The translations under genes and the position numbers were made by a program. Of a stretch of 64,000 nt of DNA, positions 34,009 to 44,302 are shown piece after piece; the first letter of the stretch is position 1, and each line of letters begins with the position of its first letter. The notes under the pieces were generated by a model that did not search any database, was not told the DNA's origin, and saw only the letters and a list, made by a program, of their open reading frames with translations. Origin of the DNA: Bradyrhizobium diazoefficiens (GTDB lineage Bacteria; Pseudomonadota; Alphaproteobacteria; Rhizobiales; Xanthobacteraceae); assembly GCF_018131185.1 (NCBI RefSeq), contig NZ_JAFCJE010000002.1:620001-684000 (forward strand). Direction: 5' to 3'.

Positions 34009-34593
34009 TCAGCGCCGGCCACGCGGCGCCTCGGCCTTGGCGGGCTGATCGGTCTGTGGTCCGCAGCTCGCGGCTGCAAGCGTCGCCTGCGCCTGCGGCA
34101 TCAGGCCGGGCTCGGGGGCGAGCGCCTTCATCACGATCAGGCCGGTGGTCGAGGGGGAATCGATGATCAGTCGGTCGGCCGCGGTGACCTCTTCGTCCTC
34201 GGGCAGCTCGCTGTGCTGCGCTTCCGTCATCAGGTCGAGTTCGATCACCTTGCGGCCCGCCGAGCGGTCGTTGATGGCGTAATAGGCGATCTCGTTGCGG
34301 GTGTAGAACGACACCGAGGTATAGGCCTGGCTCACCGGCACCGTCAGCTTGATCGGTCCGTTCGTCAGGTCATAGCGGCAGATTGCCAGCGCGAAGGCCG
34401 GATCCATGAACGGCATTGGCGAGGTGTTGGGATCGGCGAGGGGAAGCTGGCTGACGCCGTTGAGCTTCGTCATCGGCGTCAGCCGCGAATAGGCATCCTG
34501 CGTCGCGATCCGCGGCAGCGCCAGCACGCTGACGAGATGGACGACGAGGCCCAGAACGATGCCGGCGATGATGGTGAACAGCAGGCGGATCAT
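34009..34593 (-). CDS. DUF1254 family membrane-anchored protein
   Basis: 194 residues from the ATG at 34593. One N-terminal membrane segment (IRLLFTIIAGIVLGLVVHLV) precedes a soluble domain with MDPAFALAICRYDL, PVSQAYTSVSFYTRNEIAYY and NDRSAGRKVIELDLM, matching the short DUF1254 family. The C-terminus is Pro/Ala/Lys-rich. It overlaps the DUF1214 gene by four bases. DUF1254 and DUF1214 modules are often fused or adjacent; their function is not established. Confidence 0.8.
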   Translation of the reverse strand: MIRLLFTIIAGIVLGLVVHLVSVLALPRIATQDAYSRLTPMTKLNGVSQLPLADPNTSPMPFMDPAFALAICRYDLTNGPIKLTVPVSQAYTSVSFYTRNEIAYYAINDRSAGRKVIELDLMTEAQHSELPEDEEVTAADRLIIDSPSTTGLIVMKALAPEPGLMPQAQATLAAASCGPQTDQPAKAEAPRGRR

Positions 34594-35168
34594 GAGCAGC
34601 CCGCCGTCGTGATGCTGGGCATCGGCGCATCGCGCTGGGTGCGCGTCGCAACGCCAACGGGGGTGTCGTAGAGGCGCAGCATGAGTCCGTAGCGCTCGAT
34701 GCCGCCGGTCGGCAGCCAATTGCCGGCGCGCGAGCGCGAAGCGATGCGGATTTCGAACGAACCGTCGGACTGCCGCACGATCTCCTGGCTGGTGAAGCCG
34801 TAGCGTTGGAGTGAATTGGGTACGAGGTGGCCCTTGCGGTCGTAGAGCGTCAGCGTCCAGAACCGCGCCGGCGGCGTCACGCCGGAAACGACGACGTCGC
34901 AGCGGCCGTCGAGCGCCTTCTTCTTGTCGTCAGTGGTGGCGGTGAAGGCGACGCCGTCGCCGGTGCCGATCGGCAGCTCGCCGTTGCGCACGATGGTGGC
35001 GCGCGAATAGGGATCGACGTCTGCGGTGCCCGTGCGCGGCCGCGCGGTCCAGGCGCCGATCGTCAGCGCGCCGATCTCGGTGCCTCGCGTCGTCGTCATC
35101 CAGGTCGCGCCGACGCCGACCACGGTCGCGAGCAGGAGGGCCGTCAATGTGATCAGGATCAGCCGCAC
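34590..35168 (-). CDS. DUF1214 family membrane-anchored protein
   Basis: 192 residues from GTG. A hydrophobic N-terminus (LILITLTALLLATVVGVGATW) anchors or exports it. The rest matches DUF1214: DVDPYSRATIVRNGELPIGT, PPARFWTLTLYDRKGHLVPN, SLQRYGFTSQEIVRQSDGSF and NWLPTGGIERYGLMLRLYD. Translation of the following DUF1254 gene is coupled (ATGA). The stop of the upstream penicillin-binding protein gene is only 9 bases away, so all three may be one transcript acting at the envelope. Confidence 0.8.
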   Translation of the reverse strand: MRLILITLTALLLATVVGVGATWMTTTRGTEIGALTIGAWTARPRTGTADVDPYSRATIVRNGELPIGTGDGVAFTATTDDKKKALDGRCDVVVSGVTPPARFWTLTLYDRKGHLVPNSLQRYGFTSQEIVRQSDGSFEIRIASRSRAGNWLPTGGIERYGLMLRLYDTPVGVATRTQRDAPMPSITTAGCS

Positions 35169-35177
35169 TTGTTTCGA

Positions 35178-37466
35178 TCAGTTCTTGCGCGGGACGGACA
35201 CGTTGGCATTCTCTTCCGCATAATTCTGCGGGAAGGCGAGCGCGCTCGCCGCCGAGGACGGCCCGGCCGGCTTGGTGTCGGCATCCGCCGATTTCCTAGC
35301 GGACTTGGCCGCGTCATCCAGCAGCTTCTCGACGCGCACCAGGATGTCGGCGCCGCGCTTGGTCAGTACCGGCGGCGGACCCGGCTTGGTCTCCAGGATC
35401 TTCGGCGCCGCATTGGCCTGCGCGTTGCTGACATGCTGCGGCGGCAGCTTCTGGCCCATGCCGATGCCGGGGATCTCCCGGACCTCGATGCCCTGATGCG
35501 CCGCGAGCATGATGTCGTGCCAGGTCTGCGCCGGCAGCGAGCCGCCGGTCATGCGGTTGGTCGGCGAGTAGTCGTCGTTGCCGTACCACACCGCGCAGGT
35601 GAAATTGCCGGTGTAGCCGACGAACCAGGCGTCGCGATACGCGTTGGTGGTACCGGTCTTGCCCGCGGTCGGAATGCCGTCGAGGGCTGCGCGGCGCGCG
35701 GTGCCTTCGCTGACGACGTGGCTCATCATGCCGGCCATGTCGGCGGCAACGGAGGCGGGGATCGCCTGCCGCGGCTTCGGCCCGTCGCGGTCCCAGCGCC
35801 AGACCGGATCGCCGGCGCCGGTGCGCACCTCCAGCACGGCGTGCGGCGTCACGGCCTTGCCGCGGTTCGGAAACGTCGCGTAGGCCACGGCGTGCTCGAG
35901 CACGGTGACTTCGTCCGAGCCGATCGGCAGCGACGGCGTGTCGGGCAGCGGCGCCTTGAGCCCGAACCGGCGCGCGACCTCGACGATCTTGGCGCGGCCG
36001 ACCTTGGCGGGGTTCTGCGTCTTCGGCTCGTTCTTCCGGCCGATCTCGATCGACAGTTTCACCGGCACGACGTTGATCGAGCGCGTGATCGCCTGCGTCA
36101 GCGTCACCGAGCCGGAATAGGAATGGCCATAATTCTGCGGGCACCAATTGCCGATGCAGACCGGGCCGTCGACCACGATCGAGTTCGGCGTGTAACCGTT
36201 CAGCAGCGCGGTGGTGTAGACGTAAGGCTTGAACGAGGAGCCGGGCTGGCGATAGGCGTCGGTGGCGCGGTTGAACTGGCTGGCGCCGTAGTCGCGGCCG
36301 CCCACCATGGCGCGGATGCCGCCGTCGAGATCGGCCACGACGGTCGCGGCCTGCGTCGCGTGATAGTCGCGGCCGAACTGGCGCAACTGGTTCTCGACCG
36401 CGTCTTCGGCGGCCTTCTGCACGTTGGCGTCGATCGCGGTGCGGACCACGAAGACGCGCTCGGTGTAGGATTTCGGGAAGGTGTCGACCAGCTTGCGCAT
36501 CTCGTCGAAGGCGTAGTCGAGATAATAGTTCGGCGACGCCTCGTCGCGGCGGTCGACCGCGAAGGCGGGGTTGCGGCGGGCGCCGAACACCTGGCCCTCG
36601 GTCATGAAGCCGGCATCGACGAGATTGTCGAGCACGACGTTGGCGCGGGCGCGCGCCGCAGGCAGGTTGATGTGGGGCGCGTATTTGGTCGGCGCCTTGA
36701 ACAGGCCGGCGAGCATCGCCGCTTCCGCCAGCGTCACGTCGCGCGCGGATTTGTTGAAGTAGAAATGCGCCGCGCCGTCGACGCCGAAGGTGCCGCCGCC
36801 CATATAGGCGCGGTCCAGATACAGCTTGAGGATCTCGTTCTTGGTCAGCCGCCATTCAAGCCAGATCGCGAGGAAGGCCTCGTTGACCTTGCGTTCGATG
36901 GTGCGCTCGTTGCTCAGGAACAGGTTCTTGGCGAGCTGCTGGGTGATGGAGGAGCCGCCCTGGCGGACGCCGCCAGCTTGCGCGTTGGTGACGAGCGCGC
37001 GCGCGGTGCCGGCGATGTCGATGCCGAAATGCTCGTAGAATCGGCGGTCTTCGGTCGCCAGCGTCGCCTTGATCAGCACGTCAGGAAAATCTTCCAGCGG
37101 GATCGAGTCGTTGTGCTTGATGCCGCGGCTGCCGATCGGGTTGCCGTAGCGGTCGAGGAAGCTCACCGCCAGATCGGACTTCTTCAGCCAGTCCTCGTCC
37201 GCGGTCTCGCGGAAGGCGGGAATGGCGAGGGTGAGCATCACGACCAGGCCGCCGAGGCCGAGGGTCGCGGCCTCCGACAGCGGCTCTATGAATACCCAGC
37301 GCTTCCACCGCCCGACATAGAAGCGGTCCATGAAGGTCGAGTAGCGCTCGTAGAGCTCGCGGATGCCCTTGGCCGAGGAGAACAGCGAGGAGTCGATGCG
37401 CGCGTCCAGATCCAGGAAGAAATTCCGGATCCTCTGCTTCCAATGCGGTGGTATGATCTGGCGCAC
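35178..37466 (-). CDS. Class A penicillin-binding protein (PBP1A-type)
   Basis: 762 residues from GTG, bifunctional peptidoglycan synthase. A membrane helix (about 68-86) follows a cytoplasmic start. The glycosyltransferase domain has the catalytic Glu139 in ATEDRRFYEH and GGSSITQQLAKN (171-181). The transpeptidase domain has SSFK (Ser410, Lys413), SIN (463-465) and KTGT (603-606). The C-terminal 70 residues are a Pro/Ala/Lys-rich periplasmic tail. It polymerises lipid II and cross-links peptides. All catalytic motifs are intact. Confidence 0.92.
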   Translation of the reverse strand: MRQIIPPHWKQRIRNFFLDLDARIDSSLFSSAKGIRELYERYSTFMDRFYVGRWKRWVFIEPLSEAATLGLGGLVVMLTLAIPAFRETADEDWLKKSDLAVSFLDRYGNPIGSRGIKHNDSIPLEDFPDVLIKATLATEDRRFYEHFGIDIAGTARALVTNAQAGGVRQGGSSITQQLAKNLFLSNERTIERKVNEAFLAIWLEWRLTKNEILKLYLDRAYMGGGTFGVDGAAHFYFNKSARDVTLAEAAMLAGLFKAPTKYAPHINLPAARARANVVLDNLVDAGFMTEGQVFGARRNPAFAVDRRDEASPNYYLDYAFDEMRKLVDTFPKSYTERVFVVRTAIDANVQKAAEDAVENQLRQFGRDYHATQAATVVADLDGGIRAMVGGRDYGASQFNRATDAYRQPGSSFKPYVYTTALLNGYTPNSIVVDGPVCIGNWCPQNYGHSYSGSVTLTQAITRSINVVPVKLSIEIGRKNEPKTQNPAKVGRAKIVEVARRFGLKAPLPDTPSLPIGSDEVTVLEHAVAYATFPNRGKAVTPHAVLEVRTGAGDPVWRWDRDGPKPRQAIPASVAADMAGMMSHVVSEGTARRAALDGIPTAGKTGTTNAYRDAWFVGYTGNFTCAVWYGNDDYSPTNRMTGGSLPAQTWHDIMLAAHQGIEVREIPGIGMGQKLPPQHVSNAQANAAPKILETKPGPPPVLTKRGADILVRVEKLLDDAAKSARKSADADTKPAGPSSAASALAFPQNYAEENANVSVPRKN

Positions 37467-37758
37467 CTAGAACCCTTGAGGCTCGCTTCGAAAGCGTTCA
37501 AGCACCCGGCCGGGGCGGCGTCGAGACGTCTTGGGGGAATGTTGCGGCAAACCCAAGGCGCCCGGCCAGCATCCGAGGGACTTGCTGTTCCTTCTAGCCG
37601 AGCGGAGCCCATAAACCAATGGTCACGCTCGCGATTTTGAACAACAGGCTGAATTGACCCCGGGTCACTACGGGCCCCAAAAGCGCGTTGCTTGCACCAC
37701 CCCGGCCGCACGCCCTAGATGGTTTCGCCGTAGCTCTTTTGAACTTTTGTTGAGGCGC

Positions 37759-38274
37759 ATGACCGCAGTTCCCAAACGACCTTCAGGCCAGGAAGGATTC
37801 TTCTGGAAAACCAAGACGTTGGAAGAGATGTCGGGGCCCGAATGGGAAAGCCTGTGCGACGGCTGCGGGCGCTGCTGCCTGAACAAGCTCGAGGACGAGG
37901 ATACCGGGCAGATCTATTTCACCCATATCGGCTGCAAGCTGCTCGATGGCGCGAGCTGCGGCTGCAAGGACTATCCGAATCGCTCCGACAAGGTTCCGGA
38001 TTGCGTCCGCCTGACCCCGGCCAATGTTCGTACCCTGAACTGGCTGCCGCCGAGCTGCGGCTACAAGCTCGTTGCCGAAGGCCGCGATCTCTATTGGTGG
38101 CATCCGCTGGTCTCCGGTGATCCCAACACCGTGCATGACGCCGGCGTCTCCGTGCGCGGCCGGGTCGAAGGCAGCGAGGAGCAGATTCCGGACGAGGAGC
38201 TCGAAGACCACATCGTGCAATGGCCGGCGCTGCTGCCGAAACGGGCCCGCCTGAAGCGACGTCCGAAGGACTGA
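37759..38274 (+). CDS. YcgN-like cysteine-cluster protein (UPF0260/YkgJ family)
   Basis: 171 residues from the ATG at 37759. The family signature is the cysteine cluster: CDGCGRCC (about 33-40), [15 protein letters not shown] and later CVRL and [23 protein letters not shown] at the start is diagnostic for YcgN/UPF0260. The cysteines probably bind zinc or an iron-sulfur centre; no reaction is established. Cytoplasmic. Preceded by about 290 bases without a gene, divergent from the PBP. Confidence 0.87.
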   Translation: MTAVPKRPSGQEGFFWKTKTLEEMSGPEWESLCDGCGRCCLNKLEDEDTGQIYFTHIGCKLLDGASCGCKDYPNRSDKVPDCVRLTPANVRTLNWLPPSCGYKLVAEGRDLYWWHPLVSGDPNTVHDAGVSVRGRVEGSEEQIPDEELEDHIVQWPALLPKRARLKRRPKD

Positions 38275-38429
38275 TCCGACGCACGCCGCCGTTCAATTGT
38301 TCGGGATGACCCCCGGGCGGGATGCTCCCATGCGCCGCGGTGCCTGCCTGGGACAAACTTTGCTGTCTACATTGGCTGCATAGAACGAATCCATCGCGGC
38401 GTTGCGCCGCCCCACGATGCCCGATCGAA

Positions 38430-40013
38430 ATGAACAAGTTCGAACGGCAGACCAGTTCTGCCGATACCCAGACTTTGCCCGACGATATCGCCGAAGAGCT
38501 GTCCCGGCTTCCGAGCGAAGTCATCAGCGTCGATGATGCCCCGTCGATCGCGCCGCCGGCGCCGCTGTCGCAGGACGAGGTCCGCACCATCGTCATCAGC
38601 CTGATGCTGACGATGTTCCTGGCCGCCCTCGACCAGACCATCGTGGCGACCGCGCTGCCGACCATCGGGCGCCAGTTCCAGGACGTCTCCAATCTCTCCT
38701 GGGTCATCACCGCCTATCTGCTCGCCTCGACCGCGGTCGCGCCGGTGTTCGGCACCTTGAGCGACATCTACGGCCGGCGCGCCATGATCATCATCTCGCT
38801 CAGCCTGTTCGTGGCGGGCTCGGTGCTGTGCGCGATCGCGCCGAACATGCCGATGCTGATCCTGGCGCGCGGCCTTCAGGGTCTCGGCGGCGGCGGCATC
38901 ATGCCTGTGGTGCAGACCGTGATCTCCGACGTCGTCTCCCCGCGCGAGCGCGGCCAGTACCAGGCCTATTTCTCCAGCGTGTGGATGGTCGGCGGCATCC
39001 TGGGCCCGGTCATCGGCGGCGTATTCGCCGAGCATCTGCACTGGTCGATGATCTTCTGGATCAATCTGCCGCTGACGGCCGCGGCGCTCGCGCTGCTGCT
39101 GCCGAAGATGAAGAAGATTCCGGTGTTTCACCGCAAGCGCAAGGTCGACTGGCTCGGCGGCGTTCTGCTGATGGCCTCCGCCGTCGTCTTCATGCTGGTA
39201 CTGACCTGGGGCGGAACGCGTTTTCCGTGGCTGTCGCCGACTGTGCTGGCGATGGTCGGTGGCGCCGTCGCGCTCGCGGTCAGCTTCGTGTGGCACGCCC
39301 GGCGCGCCGACGAGCCGTTCCTGCCGCTGCCGCTGCTCGGCGGAAGCGTCGTGCCGTTCGGGCTCATGGCCGGCGGTTGCGCTCTCGGCGCCATCACCGG
39401 CCTCACGGTCCAGCTCCCGCTCTATTACGAATCCGTCTATCACCTCACCGCCAGCGAGGCGGGCCTTGCGCTCATTCCGCTCGCCGCCGTCTCGACCGTT
39501 GGCGCGGCCGTTGCCGGCCGCACCATGGCGCGGGCCAAGCACTACAAGCGCGTCGCCATCATCGGCACCTCCTGGGCCGTGCTGTGTGGCCTTGGCCTCA
39601 CGCTGACGACGCTGCCGCTATGGGGCCTGCTGACGCTGATGGCGGCGTTTGCGCTCGGCCTCGGCACCACCTTTCCGGTCTGCGTGGTCTCGGTGCAGAA
39701 TTCGGTCGCGCGGGCGCAGGTCGGCACCATCACCGGCGCCTTGAACTTCTTCCGCTCGCTGATGTCGTCCTTCACGGTCGCCGCTTTCGCGGCTATCCTG
39801 CTGATCGCGCTCGGCATCGACGTTCCGCTCGCCGGCGAGCATCATGCCGCAGGCAGCGTCGCCATTCCCGCCGAAGACATGCGGCACGCCTTCCGCTACG
39901 TGTTCGGCGCCGCCACCGCGCTGATGACCATTGCCGCGCTCTGTCTGATCATGATGGAGGAGCGGCCGCTGGCCGGTCCCTCGGCGAAGCAACCCGTCGA
40001 GATGGCGGAGTAG
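38430..40013 (+). CDS. MFS drug transporter, DHA2 (EmrB/QacA) family
   Basis: 527 residues from the ATG at 38430. A polar N-terminus of about 55 residues precedes 14 predicted membrane helices. Family markers are LDQTIVATALPTIGRQF in TM1, GTLSDIYGRRAMIIISL (motif A), RGLQGLGGGGIMPVVQTVIS (motif C region) and GPVIGGVFAEHLHW. Such pumps expel hydrophobic compounds using the proton gradient. No adaptor (EmrA) or regulator gene is adjacent. It ends 1 base before the convergent hydrolase gene. Confidence 0.88.
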   Translation: MNKFERQTSSADTQTLPDDIAEELSRLPSEVISVDDAPSIAPPAPLSQDEVRTIVISLMLTMFLAALDQTIVATALPTIGRQFQDVSNLSWVITAYLLASTAVAPVFGTLSDIYGRRAMIIISLSLFVAGSVLCAIAPNMPMLILARGLQGLGGGGIMPVVQTVISDVVSPRERGQYQAYFSSVWMVGGILGPVIGGVFAEHLHWSMIFWINLPLTAAALALLLPKMKKIPVFHRKRKVDWLGGVLLMASAVVFMLVLTWGGTRFPWLSPTVLAMVGGAVALAVSFVWHARRADEPFLPLPLLGGSVVPFGLMAGGCALGAITGLTVQLPLYYESVYHLTASEAGLALIPLAAVSTVGAAVAGRTMARAKHYKRVAIIGTSWAVLCGLGLTLTTLPLWGLLTLMAAFALGLGTTFPVCVVSVQNSVARAQVGTITGALNFFRSLMSSFTVAAFAAILLIALGIDVPLAGEHHAAGSVAIPAEDMRHAFRYVFGAATALMTIAALCLIMMEERPLAGPSAKQPVEMAE

Positions 40014-40014
40014 G

Positions 40015-41733
40015 CTAGCCGCCTCGATCGGCGTAAGGCTCGTCTGCGACATTGCCCTCGGCGGCCTTTCGCGCCGCCGCTGCGAGGTGGGTCTTGAGCT
40101 GCGCCAGCGCCTCGGCGGACCAATCCCGGACATCTGTGACGGCGACCCAGGCATCGACGTAATGTTCGGGCGCGTAGACATGGCCAAAGCCCATCGGCGT
40201 ATTGGTCGCGACCGCCATGTCGAGGGCGAGCTGCAGCATGGTCACGACGGGATACCATCGCAACTCCAGTGACACATCCGGCCCGCGCGGCGCCGTCATC
40301 CAGTCAGGGGCCTGATAGGCGTCGCGATAAGCGAAGAAGGTGATCGCGTCGCTCGCATATTGCAGATAGACGACGCGCATCGGACCCCAGGGCGCATCTG
40401 CCGGCACGGTCGGTCCATTCTGGTTCATGAAGCGTACGAAGCGGCCGTCGCGGAATTCCGGCAGCCAGGCCGGCGTGCCCGGATTGCGACCCGCCGTGAT
40501 CGAGCGCCAGATGCGACTTTCGAACGGCGCGCCGCTCAAGAGTGCGCCCGCAATTGGATCGCCGATCATCTCGAACAGCTCTGCGGATTTCTCCGAGTTC
40601 ATCGCGCCGAGGCTCAGTCCATGCAGGTACAGCTTCGGCCGCCGGTCCTTCGGCAGCGTCGTCCAGTAGCCGTAGATTTCTGAAAACAGGGCGCGCGCCG
40701 CTTCTGCACCGTATTCGGGCTGAAACAGCAGCGACAGCGGACTGTTGAGATAGGAATACTGCATCGCGACACTGGCGACGTCGCCATGGTGGAGATATTC
40801 GACGGTGTCCATCGCGGCGGGGTCGATCCAGCCGGTTCCGGTTGGCGTGACGACGATCAGGATCTTGCAGTCGAAGCCGTGCTGGCGCTTGAGCTCGTCG
40901 AGCGCGAGCCTGGCGCGCGCTTGCGCCGTGTCGGCGCCACCTAGGCCGACATAGACCCGCACGGGCTCCTGCGCGGGCCGTCCCGTAACGGCGCTGATCT
41001 CCGTTGCGGTCGGCCCCGAGGCGATGAACCGGCGCCCCATGCGTCCAAGCTGCGTCCATTTCACCAGCGAGGCGGGACTTCCCGTCCGTTCCGGCGCGGT
41101 TGGCTGCGGCCGCTCGGGCTCGAGCAAGGCGTCGACTTCGCGAAAGGACGAATCGAGCGCGTTGAACGCCGTGCGGATCAGGACATTGCTGGCGATGGAC
41201 CAGAACAACAGGCCCGCGGCGAGCACGCCGATGACGTTCGCGATCCTCCGCGGAATGACGCGCCTCGCACGCGCGGCGATGAAGCGCACGGCAAGCGCGA
41301 ACAGCCGCCCCAGCGCCAGCAGCACGACGAACGTCATCACGGCGATGGCGCAGACCTTGAGCGGATGGGCGGTCTCGACCGGCGCCATCTTCATCACGCT
41401 GCGGATCGAGTCCTGCCATCCTGCCGCCCGCCACAGAAAAACAGTGACGACGAGCAGGCAGGCGGCCGCGACCAGTGCGTTTGCGGTCGATCTCAGGCGC
41501 GCCGACGGCTCGGGCAATTCGAGATAGTGCCACAGCCAGCGCCAGACATTGCCGGCGAGATAGCCGATCCCGAAGCACGCGCCGGCGATGGCGCCCTGCG
41601 TGAGATAGCTCCGCGGGATCAGCGTCGGCGTCAGCGAGGCTGCGAAGAACAGGGCACCGAGCATGAGGCCGACGCCGGACAACGACAGCAATTGCCGCCG
41701 AATGAGCCACGCCAGTTTGCCGAAGGCACCCAC
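40015..41733 (-). CDS. Membrane-bound alpha/beta-hydrolase (Abhydrolase_9 type)
   Basis: 572 residues from GTG. The N-terminal third has about four membrane helices (within about 15-195), and the C-terminal two thirds is a hydrolase domain with the nucleophile elbow LHGLSLGAM, a GLGGADTAQARA segment and LSGAPFESRIW. The combination of membrane region plus this hydrolase matches PF10081 with its N-terminal partner domain. The serine is intact. Substrate unknown; facing direction uncertain. Convergent with the MFS gene. Confidence 0.78.
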   Translation of the reverse strand: MGAFGKLAWLIRRQLLSLSGVGLMLGALFFAASLTPTLIPRSYLTQGAIAGACFGIGYLAGNVWRWLWHYLELPEPSARLRSTANALVAAACLLVVTVFLWRAAGWQDSIRSVMKMAPVETAHPLKVCAIAVMTFVVLLALGRLFALAVRFIAARARRVIPRRIANVIGVLAAGLLFWSIASNVLIRTAFNALDSSFREVDALLEPERPQPTAPERTGSPASLVKWTQLGRMGRRFIASGPTATEISAVTGRPAQEPVRVYVGLGGADTAQARARLALDELKRQHGFDCKILIVVTPTGTGWIDPAAMDTVEYLHHGDVASVAMQYSYLNSPLSLLFQPEYGAEAARALFSEIYGYWTTLPKDRRPKLYLHGLSLGAMNSEKSAELFEMIGDPIAGALLSGAPFESRIWRSITAGRNPGTPAWLPEFRDGRFVRFMNQNGPTVPADAPWGPMRVVYLQYASDAITFFAYRDAYQAPDWMTAPRGPDVSLELRWYPVVTMLQLALDMAVATNTPMGFGHVYAPEHYVDAWVAVTDVRDWSAEALAQLKTHLAAAARKAAEGNVADEPYADRGG

Positions 41734-41747
41734 TGCGCGATTTAACC

Positions 41748-44210
41748 TCAGCTGTTGTCTGACAGACCGCTCTTGCGCGGCAGCACGATCGTGAATTCGG
41801 TAAACTTGCCGGGCACCGTCGCGACGTCGATCGCGCCGCCGTGCTGCTTCACCACGATGTCGTGGCTCATCGACAGTCCGAGGCCGGTGCCTTCGCCGGC
41901 CGGCTTGGTGGTGAAGAACGGATTGAACATCTTTTCCCTGACCTCATCGGCAATGCCCGTGCCGTTGTCGCGGATGCGGATCTCCACGCTACCGCCGCGG
42001 TCGCGGGTTGCTGCGGTCACCACCGGCTCGTAACCGGCGGCGCCGTCGGCCTTGCGCTTGGTGACCGCATGAAAGCCGTTCGAGATCAGGTTCAGCAGCA
42101 CCCGGGTGATTTCCTGCGGAAACACCTCGGCTTGCCCGGCCGCCGGATCGAGCTCTCGCAGCAACGTCACGTCGAATCCCGGCTTCTCGGCCCGGGCGCC
42201 GTGATAGGCGAGATTGAGGCTCTCTTCCACCAGCCCGTTGATGTCGCTCAGCCCGTGCTCGCCGCCACCCTCGCGCGAATGCAGCAGCATGTTCTTGACG
42301 ATGGAATCGGCGCGCCGTCCGTGCTGCACGATCTTTCCGAGATTGTCCTTCAGGAGCCCGGTGAGCTCGTCGACTTCGCCGCGGATATCGTCCGCGAGGG
42401 CGACGGGTGCGAGCAGCTCGTTCAGCTCCTCGGTCAATTCGGCGGAGAGCGAGGCGAAATTGTTGACGAAGTTGAGCGGGTTCTTGATCTCGTGCGCGAT
42501 GCCGGCGGTGAGCTGGCCGAGCGATGCCAGCTTCTCGGTCTGGATCAGGCGATCTTGCGCGGCGCGCAGATCGTCCAGCGATCGGCCAAGCTCGCGCGTG
42601 CGGTCCTGCACCTCGTTGAACAGGCGCGTGTTCTCGACCGCGATCACGGCCTGGTCGGCGAAGGTCTTGAGCAGGTTGATCGCCTTGTCCGGGAAGTGAC
42701 CGGGCTCCGGCCGCGTCACGGCAATGGTGCCGATCGCAACGCCGTCGCGCAGCATCGGCACCACGAGGATGCTGCGATAGCCTCGCGTTCGCGCCAGCTC
42801 CTTCATGGCCTCGGTGAGGTCGGGTTCGTTCTGCATGTCGCTGCGGAAGGCATATTCTCCGCTCGCCGCCACCCGGCTGTGAATGCCTGACGCCGATAGC
42901 GGCGCCGGGAAGGAGCCGAGCAGATCGGCGTTGCCGGCCTCATTGTCGGTGGTGAAGGCGGCCAGATGCAGCATACCGTCGATGAGGCGGGTGACGGTGG
43001 AGGAGTGTCCGCCGATCAGCGCCTTGGCGCTGTCGGAGATCGCCTGGAACACCGGGGTGACGTCTGCGGGCGAGGCCGCGATCACCTTGAGGATGTCGGC
43101 GGTCGCGGTCTGGCGTTCCAGCGCTTCCCTGGTTGCGTTGAACAGGCTGACATTCTTGATCGCGATCACCGCCTGGTCTGCGAAAGTCTGCAGCAGCCGC
43201 ACGTGATGATCGCCGAACGAGCCCGTCGCACGGCGCGTGGCGATGATGATGCCGATGGCCTCACCCTCGCTCATCAGCGGCGTGAACAGCATGCTGCGAT
43301 AGCCCCGCGCACGCGCGATGTCGCGCGCCGCGGGCTCGATCTCGGTGTCGGGCAGCTGCGCGGCGGCACCATTGGCAACGAGCTGGCAGGGCGGGAATTG
43401 CGCGAACGGCACCGGAAAGGACGCCTGGAGCACGCGGTCGCCGGCCGGATCGGTCGGCGTGAATGCGGCGAGGTGCGCGGCGCCGTCGACATAGCGCAGC
43501 ACCGCGGTGGAAAAGCCGCCGATCAGCCGGTTGGCGTTGGCGGCGATGGCGTCGAACACCGGCTGCACGTCGGAGGGCGAGGCCGCCATCACTTTCAAAA
43601 TGTCCGCCGTGGCGGTCTGGCGCTCGAGCGCTTCGCGCGTCTCGTTGAACAACCGTGCATTCTCGATCGCGATCACGGCCTGGTCGGCGAAGGTCTGCAG
43701 CAGCTGCACGAGATCGGGCGCGAACGCGCCCGGCTCGGCGCGGGTGACGCTGATCATGCCGACCGGCGTGCCCCGGTTCATCAGCGGCATGAACAGCACG
43801 CTGCGGAAACCGCGCAGCCGCGCCAGTTCGCGGTTTAGCTCCGGGACGTCATCGGCTTCGCTGTCCGGAAACTGGATGGTCTTTCCGTCACGCACCAGGG
43901 CAAAGGTCGGGAAGTCCGCAATCTTGCGCGGGAACGAGGCTTTGAGCCCGTCATCCGCCTCCGGGCTGGTCGGCGTGAACGCCACGAGATGCAGCTCGTC
44001 GCCGATGAATTGAAGCACGGTGGCGGAGAAGCCGTCGAGCAAACGCTTGGAACTGGACGCGATCGCCGCGAAGACCGGCCGGGCATCGGAGGGCGAGGCC
44101 GCGATATTGCGCAGGATCTCGGCGCTAGCGTTTTGACGATCCCGCGCGATCGCGAGCTCGCTGCGCAGCCGGGCGTTCTCGTCGGCGATATCGTTGGGAC
44201 GGTCAGTCAT
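41748..44210 (-). CDS. Soluble histidine kinase with three tandem GAF domains
   Basis: 820 residues from the ATG at 44210. Three GAF domains in series (about 35-185, 200-355, 370-525) are joined by near-identical linkers of the form REALERQTATADILKV-AASP, clear internal duplications. A coiled linker leads to the HisKA domain with His573 in GIAHEIKNPLNF and a HATPase domain with GNG-type box [30 protein letters not shown]. No membrane segments, so it senses a cytoplasmic ligand. No response regulator lies next to it. The kinase is of the group often found orphan in Bradyrhizobium. Confidence 0.88.
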   Translation of the reverse strand: MTDRPNDIADENARLRSELAIARDRQNASAEILRNIAASPSDARPVFAAIASSSKRLLDGFSATVLQFIGDELHLVAFTPTSPEADDGLKASFPRKIADFPTFALVRDGKTIQFPDSEADDVPELNRELARLRGFRSVLFMPLMNRGTPVGMISVTRAEPGAFAPDLVQLLQTFADQAVIAIENARLFNETREALERQTATADILKVMAASPSDVQPVFDAIAANANRLIGGFSTAVLRYVDGAAHLAAFTPTDPAGDRVLQASFPVPFAQFPPCQLVANGAAAQLPDTEIEPAARDIARARGYRSMLFTPLMSEGEAIGIIIATRRATGSFGDHHVRLLQTFADQAVIAIKNVSLFNATREALERQTATADILKVIAASPADVTPVFQAISDSAKALIGGHSSTVTRLIDGMLHLAAFTTDNEAGNADLLGSFPAPLSASGIHSRVAASGEYAFRSDMQNEPDLTEAMKELARTRGYRSILVVPMLRDGVAIGTIAVTRPEPGHFPDKAINLLKTFADQAVIAVENTRLFNEVQDRTRELGRSLDDLRAAQDRLIQTEKLASLGQLTAGIAHEIKNPLNFVNNFASLSAELTEELNELLAPVALADDIRGEVDELTGLLKDNLGKIVQHGRRADSIVKNMLLHSREGGGEHGLSDINGLVEESLNLAYHGARAEKPGFDVTLLRELDPAAGQAEVFPQEITRVLLNLISNGFHAVTKRKADGAAGYEPVVTAATRDRGGSVEIRIRDNGTGIADEVREKMFNPFFTTKPAGEGTGLGLSMSHDIVVKQHGGAIDVATVPGKFTEFTIVLPRKSGLSDNS

Positions 44211-44302
44211 TCGCAATCCAGCTCGATGCCGCGAGCTGCGCGGCACCGGGCCGGATTATCACATCCCCCACGGCGGGAGCCAGTCTCGGAAGCCTTGAGG
44301 AC

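Noticed and set aside
34827-37640. 937-codon plus-strand frame opposite the DUF1214 and PBP genes
   Set aside because: Arg/Gly/Val nonsense; the minus strand carries all PBP motifs in order.
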